NCBI GenBank assembly: GCA_903886275.1
Contig: CAISLN010000059.1
Span: 1-59,013, forward strand
Reading direction: 5' to 3'
Length of the DNA stretch: 59,013 nt
From: an uncultured beta proteobacterium
GTDB lineage: Bacteria > Pseudomonadota > Gammaproteobacteria > Burkholderiales > Burkholderiaceae_C
The position numbers and the translations under genes were made by a program. The notes under the pieces are model-generated. The model had not been told where the DNA came from. It searched no databases and saw nothing but the letters and a program-made list of their open reading frames with translations. This document shows, piece after piece, positions 1 through 7,956 of the stretch (position 1 is its first letter; each line of letters opens with the position of its first letter).

Positions 1-140
1 GGGCTTTTTGGCACGCACAGGTGACGGCGAGCCCGGCGTCAAGACCATCTGGCTGGGCATGCAGCGGATTCTTGATTTCTCCGCTGGCATTAGATTTTCA
101 AGGGAGCTCCAGGCTCAGGGGACTTGTGTATAACGAGATG
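1..140 (+). mobile_element. Right end of an IS4-family (IS50/Tn5-like) insertion sequence, truncated by window edge
   Basis: Bases 2-133 encode the C-terminus of a transposase, and the stop codon lies inside a terminal sequence at 122-140, ACTTGTGTATAACGAGATG. That sequence shares its first 12 bases with the reverse complement of the Tn5 outside end (CTGACTCTTATACACAAGT). In IS50 the transposase gene also runs into the terminal repeat. The other end, the target duplication and the catalytic DDE region lie outside the window, so I cannot say whether the element is intact. Confidence 0.75.
2..133 (+). CDS. IS4-family transposase, C-terminal fragment (partial)
   Basis: Frame 2 from the window edge gives 43 residues ending in a TAA stop. 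The fragment contains RTGDGEPGVKTIWLGMQRI, which matches the shape of the Tn5 transposase C-terminus (a glycine-rich turn, an aromatic-rich W-x-G helix, then an L-x-A-Q-G tail). In this family the C-terminal region mediates dimerisation rather than catalysis. The start lies outside the window. The call rests on recall of the Tn5 sequence, not on a search. Confidence 0.7.
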   Translation, partial: GFLARTGDGEPGVKTIWLGMQRILDFSAGIRFSRELQAQGTCV

Positions 141-416
141 CATCAAATCCTCATGGTAACGGCTTGCAGTCTTGCTTACGACTATTTTTAATGGTTTTGT
201 ACAGTTATAAAAACACCGACAAACCCCGGAGTCTGCCTTCAAGCGATTCTAGCCACAGACAGGCAAGTTTTTGCAATTGAGAGCACCGGGCGCACGACCG
301 CTTACGCTGCACAACCGACGAGATGCCCTCAAGCCGCTCGCGTACTGCCTGAGAAGCGGCCATCAAATTGTCTAGGCCAGGGTTTTGCGGTGGGTCACAG
401 CATCGGGTGCAGACAT

Positions 417-1094
417 TTACAAACCACAGCCCCGCAATATCAGCCCCACCACATGCTCGGTGGCCCGCGCATAGTCCCTGGGGCCTAGCGACACGGTGCC
501 CAGCACGGCGCTGACCTGCACATCAAAATCGGCATAGGTTTGGGTGGCGGCCCAGATGGTGAAGAAGAGGTGGGTGGCGTCCACCGGCGCCATGCGCCCG
601 GCGTCTATCCAGCCTTGCACCACGGCGGCCTTGCTGATGACCAACTGGCGCAGCTCGGTACGGAGCAGCTCTTTGACCACCGGTGCGCCATGCAGCATCT
701 CGTTGGCAAACACCTTGGAGCCATCGGGCCGCTGGGCCGAAAGTTCCATCTTGGCGCGTATGTATTGTTCGAGTGCGGCGCGGGGTTCGGCATCCGCGGT
801 GATGCCGTGCGTTGGCGCTAACCAGTCATTCAAAATGCGCGCCAACACAGCGCGGTACAGCACTTCCTTGCTGCCAAAGTAGTAATGCAAATTGGCCTTG
901 GGCAGGCCGCTGCCCTCGGAGATAGCGGCCATGGTGGCGCCAGCAAAACCGGCACGGGCAAACACCTTTTCGGCGGCCAGCAAAATCAGGGCCTCATTCG
1001 TTTGGCGAATAAGGCCCTTGGACGGGGCCTGTGGGCTTTGCGCCCGTGCAGACCCGCGAACGGCTTTGGTTGGCAAAGTCATCCGCTCCTTCAT
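417..1094 (-). CDS. TetR/AcrR-family regulator, RutR-like
   Basis: 225-residue one-component repressor. The N-terminal helix-turn-helix spans about residues 35-80, with the typical TetR core GLPKANLHYYFGSKEVLY. The rest is a helical ligand-binding domain of the RutR/YcdC type. It is the last gene of a minus-strand operon with an ABC importer and begins three bases after the stop of the binding-protein gene. RutR of E. coli senses uracil/thymine and binds TTGACCAnnTGGTCAA; a site differing at one position lies upstream of this operon (5012-5027). I therefore infer that this protein autoregulates the operon in response to a pyrimidine. The start is ambiguous: an AAGGAG sits just before a second in-frame ATG at 1082, but with very short spacing. 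Confidence 0.85.
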   Translation of the reverse strand: MKERMTLPTKAVRGSARAQSPQAPSKGLIRQTNEALILLAAEKVFARAGFAGATMAAISEGSGLPKANLHYYFGSKEVLYRAVLARILNDWLAPTHGITADAEPRAALEQYIRAKMELSAQRPDGSKVFANEMLHGAPVVKELLRTELRQLVISKAAVVQGWIDAGRMAPVDATHLFFTIWAATQTYADFDVQVSAVLGTVSLGPRDYARATEHVVGLILRGCGL

Positions 1095-1097
1095 GAA

Positions 1098-2114
1098 TTA
1101 CTTTTGCGCTGCTTCCCACACCGCGTGCGTATAGGCAGCCTTGCCCGGATCCTTCTTGATCACGGGGTCGCTGCCACCGGTCAGCAAGACCTTGATGGTG
1201 CGCTCAAAGGCGGCGGGTTCCAGGTAGCCAATCTTTTTGGTGCCGGCATTGCTGATCAGCTTGGCCACGTTTTCCATCTGGCGCTTTTGCACCTTCAGGC
1301 TGGAGCTGCCCGACGTGTCGGCGGCCAGCACGGCCTTGGCCGCACCTTCGGGGTCTTTCACAGCAGCATCCCAACCCTTGAGCGAGGCCTTCAGGAACTT
1401 GCCCATGCGCGCGACAAAGGCCGGGTCTTTCAGATTGGGTTCGAGCACATAGAGGCCGTCTTCCAGCGTGGACACGCCTTCTTTTTCATAGAAGAAAGTG
1501 ACCAGGTCTTTTTCCTTCACACCGGCGTCCACCACCTGCCAGTACTCGTTGTAAATCATGGTGGAAATACAAGCGGCCTGGTCCTGCAACAGCGGGTCCA
1601 CATTGAAGCCCTGCTTGAGGATCTTGATGTCGGAGTCGGTCTTCAGGCCGAGCTTGTTCATCCAGTTGAGGAAGGGGTATTCGTTGCCGCCGTACCAGAC
1701 GCCCAGGGTCTTGCCCTTGAAGTCCTTGGAGGTGGCAACGCCGCTCTTCTTTTTGCAGGTCAGCATCAGGCCGGACTTGTCAAACACCTGGGCCACGTTG
1801 ACCAGCGGCACACCGGCTTCGCGCGAGGCCATGGCCGAGGGCATCCAGTCCACCACGATGTCGGCCTGCTTGCCGGCCAGCACCTGCGTGGGGGCAATGT
1901 CGGGGCCGCCCGGCTTGATGGTGACGTCCAGACCGGCTTCTTTGTAATAGCCCTTGGCCGCGGCCATGTAGTAGCCGGCAAACTGGGCTTGCGGCACCCA
2001 TTTGAGCTGCACGGTGACGGCTTCATTGGCCAGCGCGCCGGTGCTGGCAGCAACGCCGCACACAGCCAACACCGCGGCCATCAGGCTGCTGGTGAATTGG
2101 GGGGAACGAATCAT
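1098..2114 (-). CDS. ABC transporter substrate-binding protein, NMT1/THI5-like
   Basis: 338 residues. A signal peptide of about 29 residues ends near ALA|NEAV, then a periplasmic type-2 binding fold begins with VQLKWVPQAQFAGYYMA, the usual opening of the NMT1/THI5-like family (thiamine-precursor, riboflavin and pyrimidine binders). It delivers substrate to the two permeases encoded just upstream. I chose the ATG at 2114, which has AAGGAG at good spacing; an upstream GTG at 2123 abuts that ribosome site and is less likely. Given the RutR-like regulator and operator in the same operon, a pyrimidine or hydroxymethylpyrimidine-like ligand is the best inference. The ligand cannot be read from sequence alone. 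Confidence 0.88.
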   Translation of the reverse strand: MIRSPQFTSSLMAAVLAVCGVAASTGALANEAVTVQLKWVPQAQFAGYYMAAAKGYYKEAGLDVTIKPGGPDIAPTQVLAGKQADIVVDWMPSAMASREAGVPLVNVAQVFDKSGLMLTCKKKSGVATSKDFKGKTLGVWYGGNEYPFLNWMNKLGLKTDSDIKILKQGFNVDPLLQDQAACISTMIYNEYWQVVDAGVKEKDLVTFFYEKEGVSTLEDGLYVLEPNLKDPAFVARMGKFLKASLKGWDAAVKDPEGAAKAVLAADTSGSSSLKVQKRQMENVAKLISNAGTKKIGYLEPAAFERTIKVLLTGGSDPVIKKDPGKAAYTHAVWEAAQK

Positions 2115-2156
2115 GGGGAACACTCCTTCAGGGTTAAAGAATCAACACACACCAAA

Positions 2157-3107
2157 TTATTTAGAGCCGCGGATGGAAGGATGCCAAAAGGCCACCCTGC
2201 GCTCCAGCGCCACCAACAAGGCATAGGCCAGCGAGCCGGTCACCGCCGCCACCACAATCGCGCCCCAGACCAGGGGCATGTTCATGCGCGAGGCCTCGGT
2301 AGAAATACGAAAGCCCAGGCCACTGGTGGGCGAGCCAAAGAACTCGGCGACGATGGCGCCAATCAGAGCCAGCGTGGCATTCACCTTGAGCGCGTTGAAG
2401 ATATGCGGCAAGGCAGAGGGCAGGCGCAGCGCCACAAGAGTGCGCGTATAGCTGGCTGCATAAGAGTGCATCAGTTCGCGCTCCAACTTGCCTGCGGCCT
2501 TGAGCCCGGCCAGCGTGGACACCAGCATCGGAAAGAAGGTCATCAGCACCACCACCGCCGCCTTGGACGGCCACTCAAAGCCAAACCACATCACCGCAAT
2601 CGGTGCGATGCCGACCAGCGGAATGGCGCTGGTGAGAGAGGCCACGGGAAGCAGGCCGCGCTGCAAAAACGGCATGCGGTCAATGGCGACGGCCACGGCA
2701 AAACCCAGGGCGCAACCCATGGCCCAGCCGATCAGCACGGCCCGTCCAACGGTCTGCACAAAGTCGCCCCAAAGCTTGGGCCCATGCTCGGCCATGGAGG
2801 CCAGTACAAAGCTGGGCGCGGGCAGGAACACGCGCGACACATCCAAACAGCGCACCAGCACCTCCCAAAAGAAAACCACCCACAGGCCAAACACCGTGGC
2901 GGTCAGCATGCCGGCCCAGTGGCCTTCCAGCGCAGCGGTGCGATAAATGCTAAACGCGGCCAAGATAGCCAGCAGCACGATGGCGGGCCAGAACAAAGGC
3001 GAGGCACCGGCCTGCAGCCAGCCGCTCAGCACCACGTCGGTGGCGGCACCCGCGCTGGCTTCCAGACTGGCAGCGCCCGCCACAGCAGTGTTCACAGCTT
3101 CGCTCAT
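2157..3107 (-). CDS. ABC transporter permease (SsuC/TauC/ThiX type)
   Basis: 316-residue inner-membrane permease of the nitrate/sulfonate/taurine class with about six to seven transmembrane segments. The cytoplasmic coupling motif lies around ELMHSYAASYTRTLVALRLP (EAA loop), and the C-terminus is FWHPSIRGSK. The start ATG at 3107 overlaps the upstream permease stop by four bases (ATGA) and has GGAGGTG upstream; a longer open frame without these signals is spurious. It pairs with the permease encoded immediately upstream, so the importer is probably a heterodimer. Confidence 0.88.
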   Translation of the reverse strand: MSEAVNTAVAGAASLEASAGAATDVVLSGWLQAGASPLFWPAIVLLAILAAFSIYRTAALEGHWAGMLTATVFGLWVVFFWEVLVRCLDVSRVFLPAPSFVLASMAEHGPKLWGDFVQTVGRAVLIGWAMGCALGFAVAVAIDRMPFLQRGLLPVASLTSAIPLVGIAPIAVMWFGFEWPSKAAVVVLMTFFPMLVSTLAGLKAAGKLERELMHSYAASYTRTLVALRLPSALPHIFNALKVNATLALIGAIVAEFFGSPTSGLGFRISTEASRMNMPLVWGAIVVAAVTGSLAYALLVALERRVAFWHPSIRGSK

Positions 3108-4174
3108 GCCACACCTCCGCGATTGCGCAAGACCATGCGCTCCACCAGAGCCACGGACGTGGTGAGCGTCAGACCCAAGAGCGCCGACATCACCAGGGCC
3201 GACCAGATCTGCGTGGTCTGGCCGTAATAGGAGCCGGTGAGCAGGCGCGCACCCAACCCGGCCACGGCGCCGGTGGGCAACTCGGCCACCATGGCGCCGA
3301 CCAGACCGGCAGCCACGCCCACGCGCAGGGCGGGAAACAAAAAGGGCAGAGCGGCGGGCATGCGCAGCAGCCAAAGCGACTGCCAGCGGCTGGCGGCATA
3401 GGTGTGCATCATCTCGGTCTCAATGGTTTGCGGCGAACGCAGGCCAGCCACCATGGCCACCGTGACAGGGAAGAAGCACAGGTACATGGCAATCACCGCC
3501 TTGGGCGCCACACCGGAAAAACCCAGCGTACCCAGAATCACCAGCACGATGGGCGCAATCGCCAGCACCGGCACGGTTTGCGAGGCCACGATCCAGGGCA
3601 TCAGCGCGCGGTCCAGCGTGCGGCTGTGCACGATCAGGATGGACAGCAAGAGGCCCAGCGCCGTGCCCATGACAAAGCCGATCAGCGTGCTCTGCCCGGT
3701 GACAGCCACGTGGTAGAGCAGGTTGCGCGGGTTGTCCATCGGCCACTCGGTCAGGCTCTCGTAAAGGTCCCGCACCACCTGGTGCGGAGCGGGCATCAGC
3801 GGGCGCTCCATGGCCATCGTCGCATCGAACAGTTCGCGCTGGGTGTAACCAGCCTCCTCGTCCAGCACGCGTTCAATCGCACCCGGCGCATTGAGCCGCC
3901 AGGCCGCCACATACCAGGCCAGCAACACGGTCAGCAGCACCACCGCGATGGGCAGGCCGTTGTGGATGAAGCGTTGTAGAGGAGTCTTCTTGGTTTTGCC
4001 GCCGGGCCGCCCCAAGGCAAAATGCGCCCCCTCGGGGGGCAGCGACCCACTCGAAGAGAGGGAGCGTGGGGGTTCTATTTTGCCGCCGGGCCGCCCCAAG
4101 GCAAAATGCGCCCCCTCGGGGGGCAGCGACCCACTCGAAGAGAGGGAGCGTGGGGGCACGATTTCTTCAGCCAT
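3104..4174 (-). CDS. ABC transporter permease with duplicated in-frame insertion at its N-terminus
   Basis: 356-residue permease of the SsuC/TauC class. Membrane segments begin near residue 70, and the EAA loop is at TEMMHTYAASRWQSLWLLRM. The N-terminus is unusual: after MAEEIV, a segment of about 28 residues (containing GSLPPEGAHFALGRPGGK) occurs twice in tandem before the first membrane helix. The DNA behind it is two identical 79-bp copies of a palindromic repeat. The start ATG at 4174 overlaps the ATPase gene's stop by eight bases, so translation is probably coupled and the repeat lies within the translated protein. The insertion is cytoplasmic and probably tolerated, but the effect is unknown. 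Confidence 0.85.
   Translation of the reverse strand: MAEEIVPPRSLSSSGSLPPEGAHFALGRPGGKIEPPRSLSSSGSLPPEGAHFALGRPGGKTKKTPLQRFIHNGLPIAVVLLTVLLAWYVAAWRLNAPGAIERVLDEEAGYTQRELFDATMAMERPLMPAPHQVVRDLYESLTEWPMDNPRNLLYHVAVTGQSTLIGFVMGTALGLLLSILIVHSRTLDRALMPWIVASQTVPVLAIAPIVLVILGTLGFSGVAPKAVIAMYLCFFPVTVAMVAGLRSPQTIETEMMHTYAASRWQSLWLLRMPAALPFLFPALRVGVAAGLVGAMVAELPTGAVAGLGARLLTGSYYGQTTQIWSALVMSALLGLTLTTSVALVERMVLRNRGGVA
3994..4156. repeat. Two tandem copies of a 79-bp palindromic (REP-like) element inside a permease gene
   Basis: Copies at 3994-4072 and 4078-4156 are identical by eye and have an 84-bp period (exactly 28 codons). Each has a GC-rich dyad, GCCCCCTCGGGGGGC (4026-4040 in the first copy). I recall similar elements as common intergenic repeats in Comamonadaceae. 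Here the element sits in the reading frame of the permease N-terminus and was duplicated or inserted twice without breaking it. Confidence 0.9.
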
Positions 4175-4970
4175 GGTGGCCGTCCGCCAAGGCCACACGC
4201 ACCTCATGCGCCAGCGCCATGAATTCGGGTGTGTCGCGCAGACCCAGATGGCGCGCATCCGGCAGCGGCGAGCGGATCACCTTGACGATGCGCCCAGGGC
4301 GTGGCGACATCACCACGATTTGGGTGGACAGGTACACCGCCTCGGCGATCGAGTGGGTCACAAACACCACCGTGCGGCGCTCGCGTTGCCAGAGCTGCTG
4401 CAACTGTTCGTTGAGCCGGTCGCGCGTGATTTCATCCAGCGCGCCAAAGGGCTCGTCCATCATCAAAATTTTGGGCTCAAAGGACAGGGCGCGGGCGATC
4501 GAGACCCGCTGCTGCATGCCGCCCGAAAGCTGCCAGGGATACTTGCCCTCAAAGCCCTTGAGGCCCACGCGCTCCAGATGTTCGATGGCGATCTGCTTCG
4601 CCTCTGCCCTGCCCTTGCCTTGGATTTGCAGCGGCAAGGTCACATTGCCCAAAACGGTGCGCCAAGGGAACAAAGCGGGTGCCTGGAACACATAGCCGTA
4701 GGCCCTTGCCAGGCGCGCAGCGTGGGGGGAGACACCGTTGACCAGCACCTGCCCGGCGCTGATGTGTTCCAGGTCGGCAATGACGCGCATCAGCGTTGTC
4801 TTGCCGCAGCCCGAGGGACCGATGAGGGAGACAAACTCCCCCTCGGCAATCTCCAGGTCAATGTCGCTCAGCGCGTGCACCGGCGTGTCCGCCGTCTGGT
4901 AGACCACGCTGGCGTTTTGCACCTGCACGGCCAGGCGGTCTACGGGGAGATTCGGTTCTTGATTTTTCAT
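4167..4970 (-). CDS. ABC transporter ATP-binding protein (SsuB/TauB type)
   Basis: 267-residue ATPase that powers the importer encoded downstream. Walker A GPSGCGKTT is at residues 51-59, signature LSGGMQQR at 148-155, Walker B ILMMDEP at 168-174, and the H-loop is in VFVTHS. The length and the C-terminal PRPGRI segment fit the nitrate/sulfonate/taurine/thiamine-precursor branch. It is the first gene of the operon; the RutR-like operator lies 38 bases upstream of its start. Its 3' end overlaps the first permease gene by eight bases. Confidence 0.9.
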   Translation of the reverse strand: MKNQEPNLPVDRLAVQVQNASVVYQTADTPVHALSDIDLEIAEGEFVSLIGPSGCGKTTLMRVIADLEHISAGQVLVNGVSPHAARLARAYGYVFQAPALFPWRTVLGNVTLPLQIQGKGRAEAKQIAIEHLERVGLKGFEGKYPWQLSGGMQQRVSIARALSFEPKILMMDEPFGALDEITRDRLNEQLQQLWQRERRTVVFVTHSIAEAVYLSTQIVVMSPRPGRIVKVIRSPLPDARHLGLRDTPEFMALAHEVRVALADGHHG

Positions 4971-5008
4971 TGGCGCACAGGTTGCACTACTTTGGGGTCA
5001 GTGGGCAT

Positions 5009-5030
5009 AAGTTGACCAATTGGTTAACTT
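5009..5030. promoter_or_regulatory. RutR-type operator
   Basis: The core TTGACCAATTGGTTAA (5012-5027) matches the published E. coli RutR consensus TTGACCAnnTGGTCAA at 13 of 14 fixed positions. The dyad extends to 22 bp with 10 of 11 pairs complementary. It lies 38 bases upstream of the ATPase gene in an operon that ends in a RutR-like TetR gene. Confidence 0.8.
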
Positions 5031-5150
5031 ATCTGTCGATACTAGCGAGTTTCATGCCAGTGCCGCCACTGGGGTTTGTACTGCCTAACGGGTCGCTGGC
5101 GTCTGCGCGGTGCCAGATGGGTCAGCGGCGTTTTGCTCAGTCCACCCTGT

Positions 5151-5245
5151 TTGCGTTGGCGCAAGGCTTGTGAATAGAGGCAGGGCAATCGGAGCATACA
5201 GCGCAAAGCATGGGCATTTGGGAAGGTCCAAGCGTTTGCGCAAAC
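5151..5245. promoter_or_regulatory. Two candidate operators for a LacI-type regulator
   Basis: A split dyad TTGCG-N4-CGCAA at 5151-5164 and a perfect 12-bp palindrome GTTTGCGCAAAC at 5234-5245 share half-sites. Both lie upstream of the sugar ABC operon. LacI-family operators are palindromes with a CG-rich centre, so control by the LacI-type gene at 11.6 kb is plausible but only inferred. Confidence 0.4.
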
Positions 5246-5335
5246 CTTGCATCGCATTACGATGGCGCGCTGAAGAGGCCCCAGCCCCCTTCGCCCCGCC
5301 CGACGACCTGTCAACAACCCAAAGGAGTTTCCCTC

Positions 5336-6289
5336 ATGAAATTAAGCCGCCGCACCATGCAAGCCACTTTTGCGCTCAGTCTGATTGGAAGTCTGTTTGC
5401 TACTCCAGGCTATGCCGCCGAGAAGCCCAAGGTCGCGCTGGTCATGAAGTCCCTGGCCAATGAGTTTTTCCGCACCATGGAAGATGGTGCCAAGGCCCAC
5501 AACAAGGCCCATACCGCCCAGTACACACTGGTGTCCAATGGCATCAAAAACGAGACCGATACCGCTGCCCAAATCCGCATGGTTGAGCAAATGATCGCGC
5601 AAAAGGCCGACGCCATCGTCATCGCACCGGCGGACTCCAAGGCGCTCGTTCCCGTGCTCAAGACAGCCATCGACAAGGGGATTTTGGTGGTCAATATTGA
5701 CAACCAACTCGATGGCGACGCGCAAAAGGAAAAGGGCATACAGATTCCGTTTGCCGGACCGGACAACCGTGCCGGCGCCAAACTGGTGGGCGACTTCCTG
5801 GCCAAGAGCCTGAAGGCCGGCGACAAGGTGGGCATCCTGGAGGGCGTCTCCACCACCTTCAATGCGCAACAGCGCACCCTGGGTTTTCAGGATGCCATGA
5901 AGGCCGCCGGCGTGGGCGTGGTGGGCGTGCAGTCGGGCAACTGGGAAATCGACAAGGGCAATGTGGTGGCCTCGGGCATGCTGCGCGAGCATCCCGACCT
6001 CAAGGCCTTGCTGGCAGGCAATGACAACATGGCCCTGGGTGCGGTGGCCGCGGTGAAGGCCGCTGGCAAAGTGGGCAAAGTGATGGTCGTCGGCTATGAC
6101 AACATCAGTGCCGTCAAGCCCATGCTGAAGGACGGGCGCATGCTGGCCACGGCTGACCAGTTCGGTGCCAAACAGGCTGTATTCGGCATAGAGATTGCGC
6201 TGAAGGCCATGGCCGAGAAGAAGAAGCAGGCAGATATGCCGGCCTCGATTCAGACCGAAGTGGTTCTCGTCACCAAGGACAGCAAGTAA
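5336..6289 (+). CDS. Sugar ABC transporter periplasmic binding protein (RbsB family)
   Basis: 317 residues with a signal peptide ending near GYA|AEKPK, followed by a type-1 periplasmic-binding fold: KVALVMKSLANEFFRTMEDG, IVIAPADSKALVPVL, VGYDNISAVKPML. This is the ribose/galactose/xylose-binding family. The start ATG at 5336 is chosen because AAAGGAG lies eight bases upstream and the signal peptide begins here; a longer upstream frame lacks both. First gene of an operon with RbsA-like, RbsC-like and RbsD-like genes. The sugar is unknown, though RbsD suggests a sugar needing pyranose/furanose interconversion, such as ribose. Confidence 0.9.
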   Translation: MKLSRRTMQATFALSLIGSLFATPGYAAEKPKVALVMKSLANEFFRTMEDGAKAHNKAHTAQYTLVSNGIKNETDTAAQIRMVEQMIAQKADAIVIAPADSKALVPVLKTAIDKGILVVNIDNQLDGDAQKEKGIQIPFAGPDNRAGAKLVGDFLAKSLKAGDKVGILEGVSTTFNAQQRTLGFQDAMKAAGVGVVGVQSGNWEIDKGNVVASGMLREHPDLKALLAGNDNMALGAVAAVKAAGKVGKVMVVGYDNISAVKPMLKDGRMLATADQFGAKQAVFGIEIALKAMAEKKKQADMPASIQTEVVLVTKDSK

Positions 6290-6341
6290 TGGCCGCTGGC
6301 CGGTGCGCCACGCCCGGCCAGATCCACCCGAGCGGCTCTGC

Positions 6342-7919
6342 ATGACACTCCACCCCTCCCCGGTCGAAGCCCTGTTCAGCATCACGGACATCGGCAAGAA
6401 CTATGTGACGCCGGTGTTGCAGGGGGTGAACCTGCAGCTCTACGCCGGCGAGGTGCTGGCACTGACGGGCGAAAACGGTGCCGGCAAAAGCACCCTGGCC
6501 AAGATCGTGTCGGGGCTGGAGACGCCGAGCCAGGGCAGCATGGCGCTGTTGGGCCAGGCCTATGCGCCGCGCTCCAGACGCCAGGGCGAGAAGCTGGGCG
6601 TGCGCATGGTGATGCAGGAGCTGGGGCTGATTCCCACCCTGACGGTGGCTGAAAATTTGCTGCTGGCCACCCTGCCCAACCACGGCCGCTGGCGTGCCCA
6701 CTGGATTGACCGCAAGCGTCTGCATGCGCTCGCCACGCAGCACATGGAAAAAATGGGCATGCAGTCCATAGACGCCGACACGCCGGTATCCGAGCTCGGC
6801 ATTGGCCAGCAGCAGATGGTGGAGATCGCCCGCAACCTGCAGGACAACACGCGCATCCTGATACTCGATGAACCCACGGCGATGCTCACGCCGCGCGAGA
6901 CGCAGCATTTGTTTGCGCAAATTGCGCGGCTCAAATCGCAGGGTGTGGCCATCATTTATGTGTCGCACCGCCTCGAAGAGGTCAAGGAAATTGCCGACCG
7001 GCTGGCAGTGCTGCGCGACGGCCACCTGGTCACCACCTGCCCCATGGACAGCGTGAGCGAGGGCGACATCGTTGAGCTGATGGTGGGCCACGCGGTGGCA
7101 CAGGATCTTGAGCGCGCGCGCCGCCCCCGCGGCAAACTGATGCTGGGCGCCCGCGCATTGGGCCGGGGCCAAGCCGTGCAAGATGTCAGCGTGGAGCTGT
7201 ATGCCGGCGAGGTGCTGGGCCTGGCCGGACTGGTGGGCAGTGGGCGCACCGAATTGCTCAGGCTGCTGTTTGGTGCCGACCGCGCCGACCGTGGCGAGAT
7301 CACGGTGTACGGTGCAGGTGACGATCAGGCACCGCGCGTGGTCAAGCAGTGGCGCTCGCCGCTGCAGGCCATCGCTGCCGGTATCGGCCTGATCACTGAA
7401 GACCGCAAGTCGCAAGGCCTTTTGCTCACACAAACCATACGCGTCAATTGCACGCTGAGCGATGTGGGCGCGGTCTCCCAATGGGGTTGGCTGAAGTTGC
7501 TGCGCGAGCGCCATCTGGTGTCCGAACTGATACGGCGCCTGTCCGTGCGTTGCCACTCCATGGAACAAACCGTGGGAACGCTCAGCGGGGGCAACCAGCA
7601 AAAGGTGATTGTGGCGCGCTGGCTGCACAAGCCCTGCAACGTGCTGTTGCTCGACGAGCCCACGCGCGGTGTGGATGTGGGCGCCCGTGCCGACATCTAC
7701 GCCGAGCTGGAACAGATGGCCCTGGGCGGCCGCGCACTGCTGATCGTGTCGAGCGACCTGCGCGAGCTGATGCAGCTGTCGGACCGTATCGGCGTGATGG
7801 CCAATGGCCGGCTGGTGCGAATTTTCGAGCGCGGGCAATGGAGCGAAAAGTCCTTGCTGGCGGCCGCCTTCAACGATGCCACTGCGCCGGCTGGCGCGCC
7901 GCTTGCCAGCGCGTCCTAG
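6342..7919 (+). CDS. Sugar ABC transporter ATP-binding protein, two-domain (RbsA family)
   Basis: 525 residues with two fused ATPase domains, as in RbsA/MglA/XylG. Domain 1 has Walker A GENGAGKST and a signature variant GIGQQQMVEIAR. Domain 2 has the degenerate Walker A GLVGSGRTELL typical of this family and an intact LSGGNQQKVIVARWL and LLLDEPTRGVDVGARADIY. It pairs with the RbsC-like permease downstream. I prefer the ATG at 6342 because the family alignment starts soon after; a GTG at 6303 is also possible. Confidence 0.9.
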   Translation: MTLHPSPVEALFSITDIGKNYVTPVLQGVNLQLYAGEVLALTGENGAGKSTLAKIVSGLETPSQGSMALLGQAYAPRSRRQGEKLGVRMVMQELGLIPTLTVAENLLLATLPNHGRWRAHWIDRKRLHALATQHMEKMGMQSIDADTPVSELGIGQQQMVEIARNLQDNTRILILDEPTAMLTPRETQHLFAQIARLKSQGVAIIYVSHRLEEVKEIADRLAVLRDGHLVTTCPMDSVSEGDIVELMVGHAVAQDLERARRPRGKLMLGARALGRGQAVQDVSVELYAGEVLGLAGLVGSGRTELLRLLFGADRADRGEITVYGAGDDQAPRVVKQWRSPLQAIAAGIGLITEDRKSQGLLLTQTIRVNCTLSDVGAVSQWGWLKLLRERHLVSELIRRLSVRCHSMEQTVGTLSGGNQQKVIVARWLHKPCNVLLLDEPTRGVDVGARADIYAELEQMALGGRALLIVSSDLRELMQLSDRIGVMANGRLVRIFERGQWSEKSLLAAAFNDATAPAGAPLASAS

Positions 7920-7956
7920 CGCGGCGCAACCCTTCACCTCTTACCCTTGGCCACCC

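Larger units (their letters stand above)
4971..5335. other. Divergent intergenic region between two ABC operons
   Basis: 365 bases with no credible gene. It holds the RutR-like operator near the left operon and two dyads with TTGCG/CGCAA half-sites nearer the sugar operon (annotated separately). A ribosome binding site, AAAGGAG at 5321-5327, precedes the sugar-binding protein start. I did not see a convincing sigma-70 promoter pair in either direction. Confidence 0.6.

Noticed and set aside
184..358. 52-codon minus-strand frame (MAASQAVRERLEG...) between the IS end and the TetR gene
   Set aside because: No ribosome site, no family resemblance, and too short to distinguish from chance.
885..3227. 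780-codon open frame on the plus strand opposite the importer genes
   Set aside because: It is antisense to three genes with clear family motifs; long antisense frames are expected in GC-rich DNA. The protein is His/Gly/Arg-rich and unlike any family.
6270..7937. 555-codon minus-strand frame opposite the sugar ABC ATPase
   Set aside because: Same antisense artefact; the plus-strand RbsA-type protein has all ATPase motifs.
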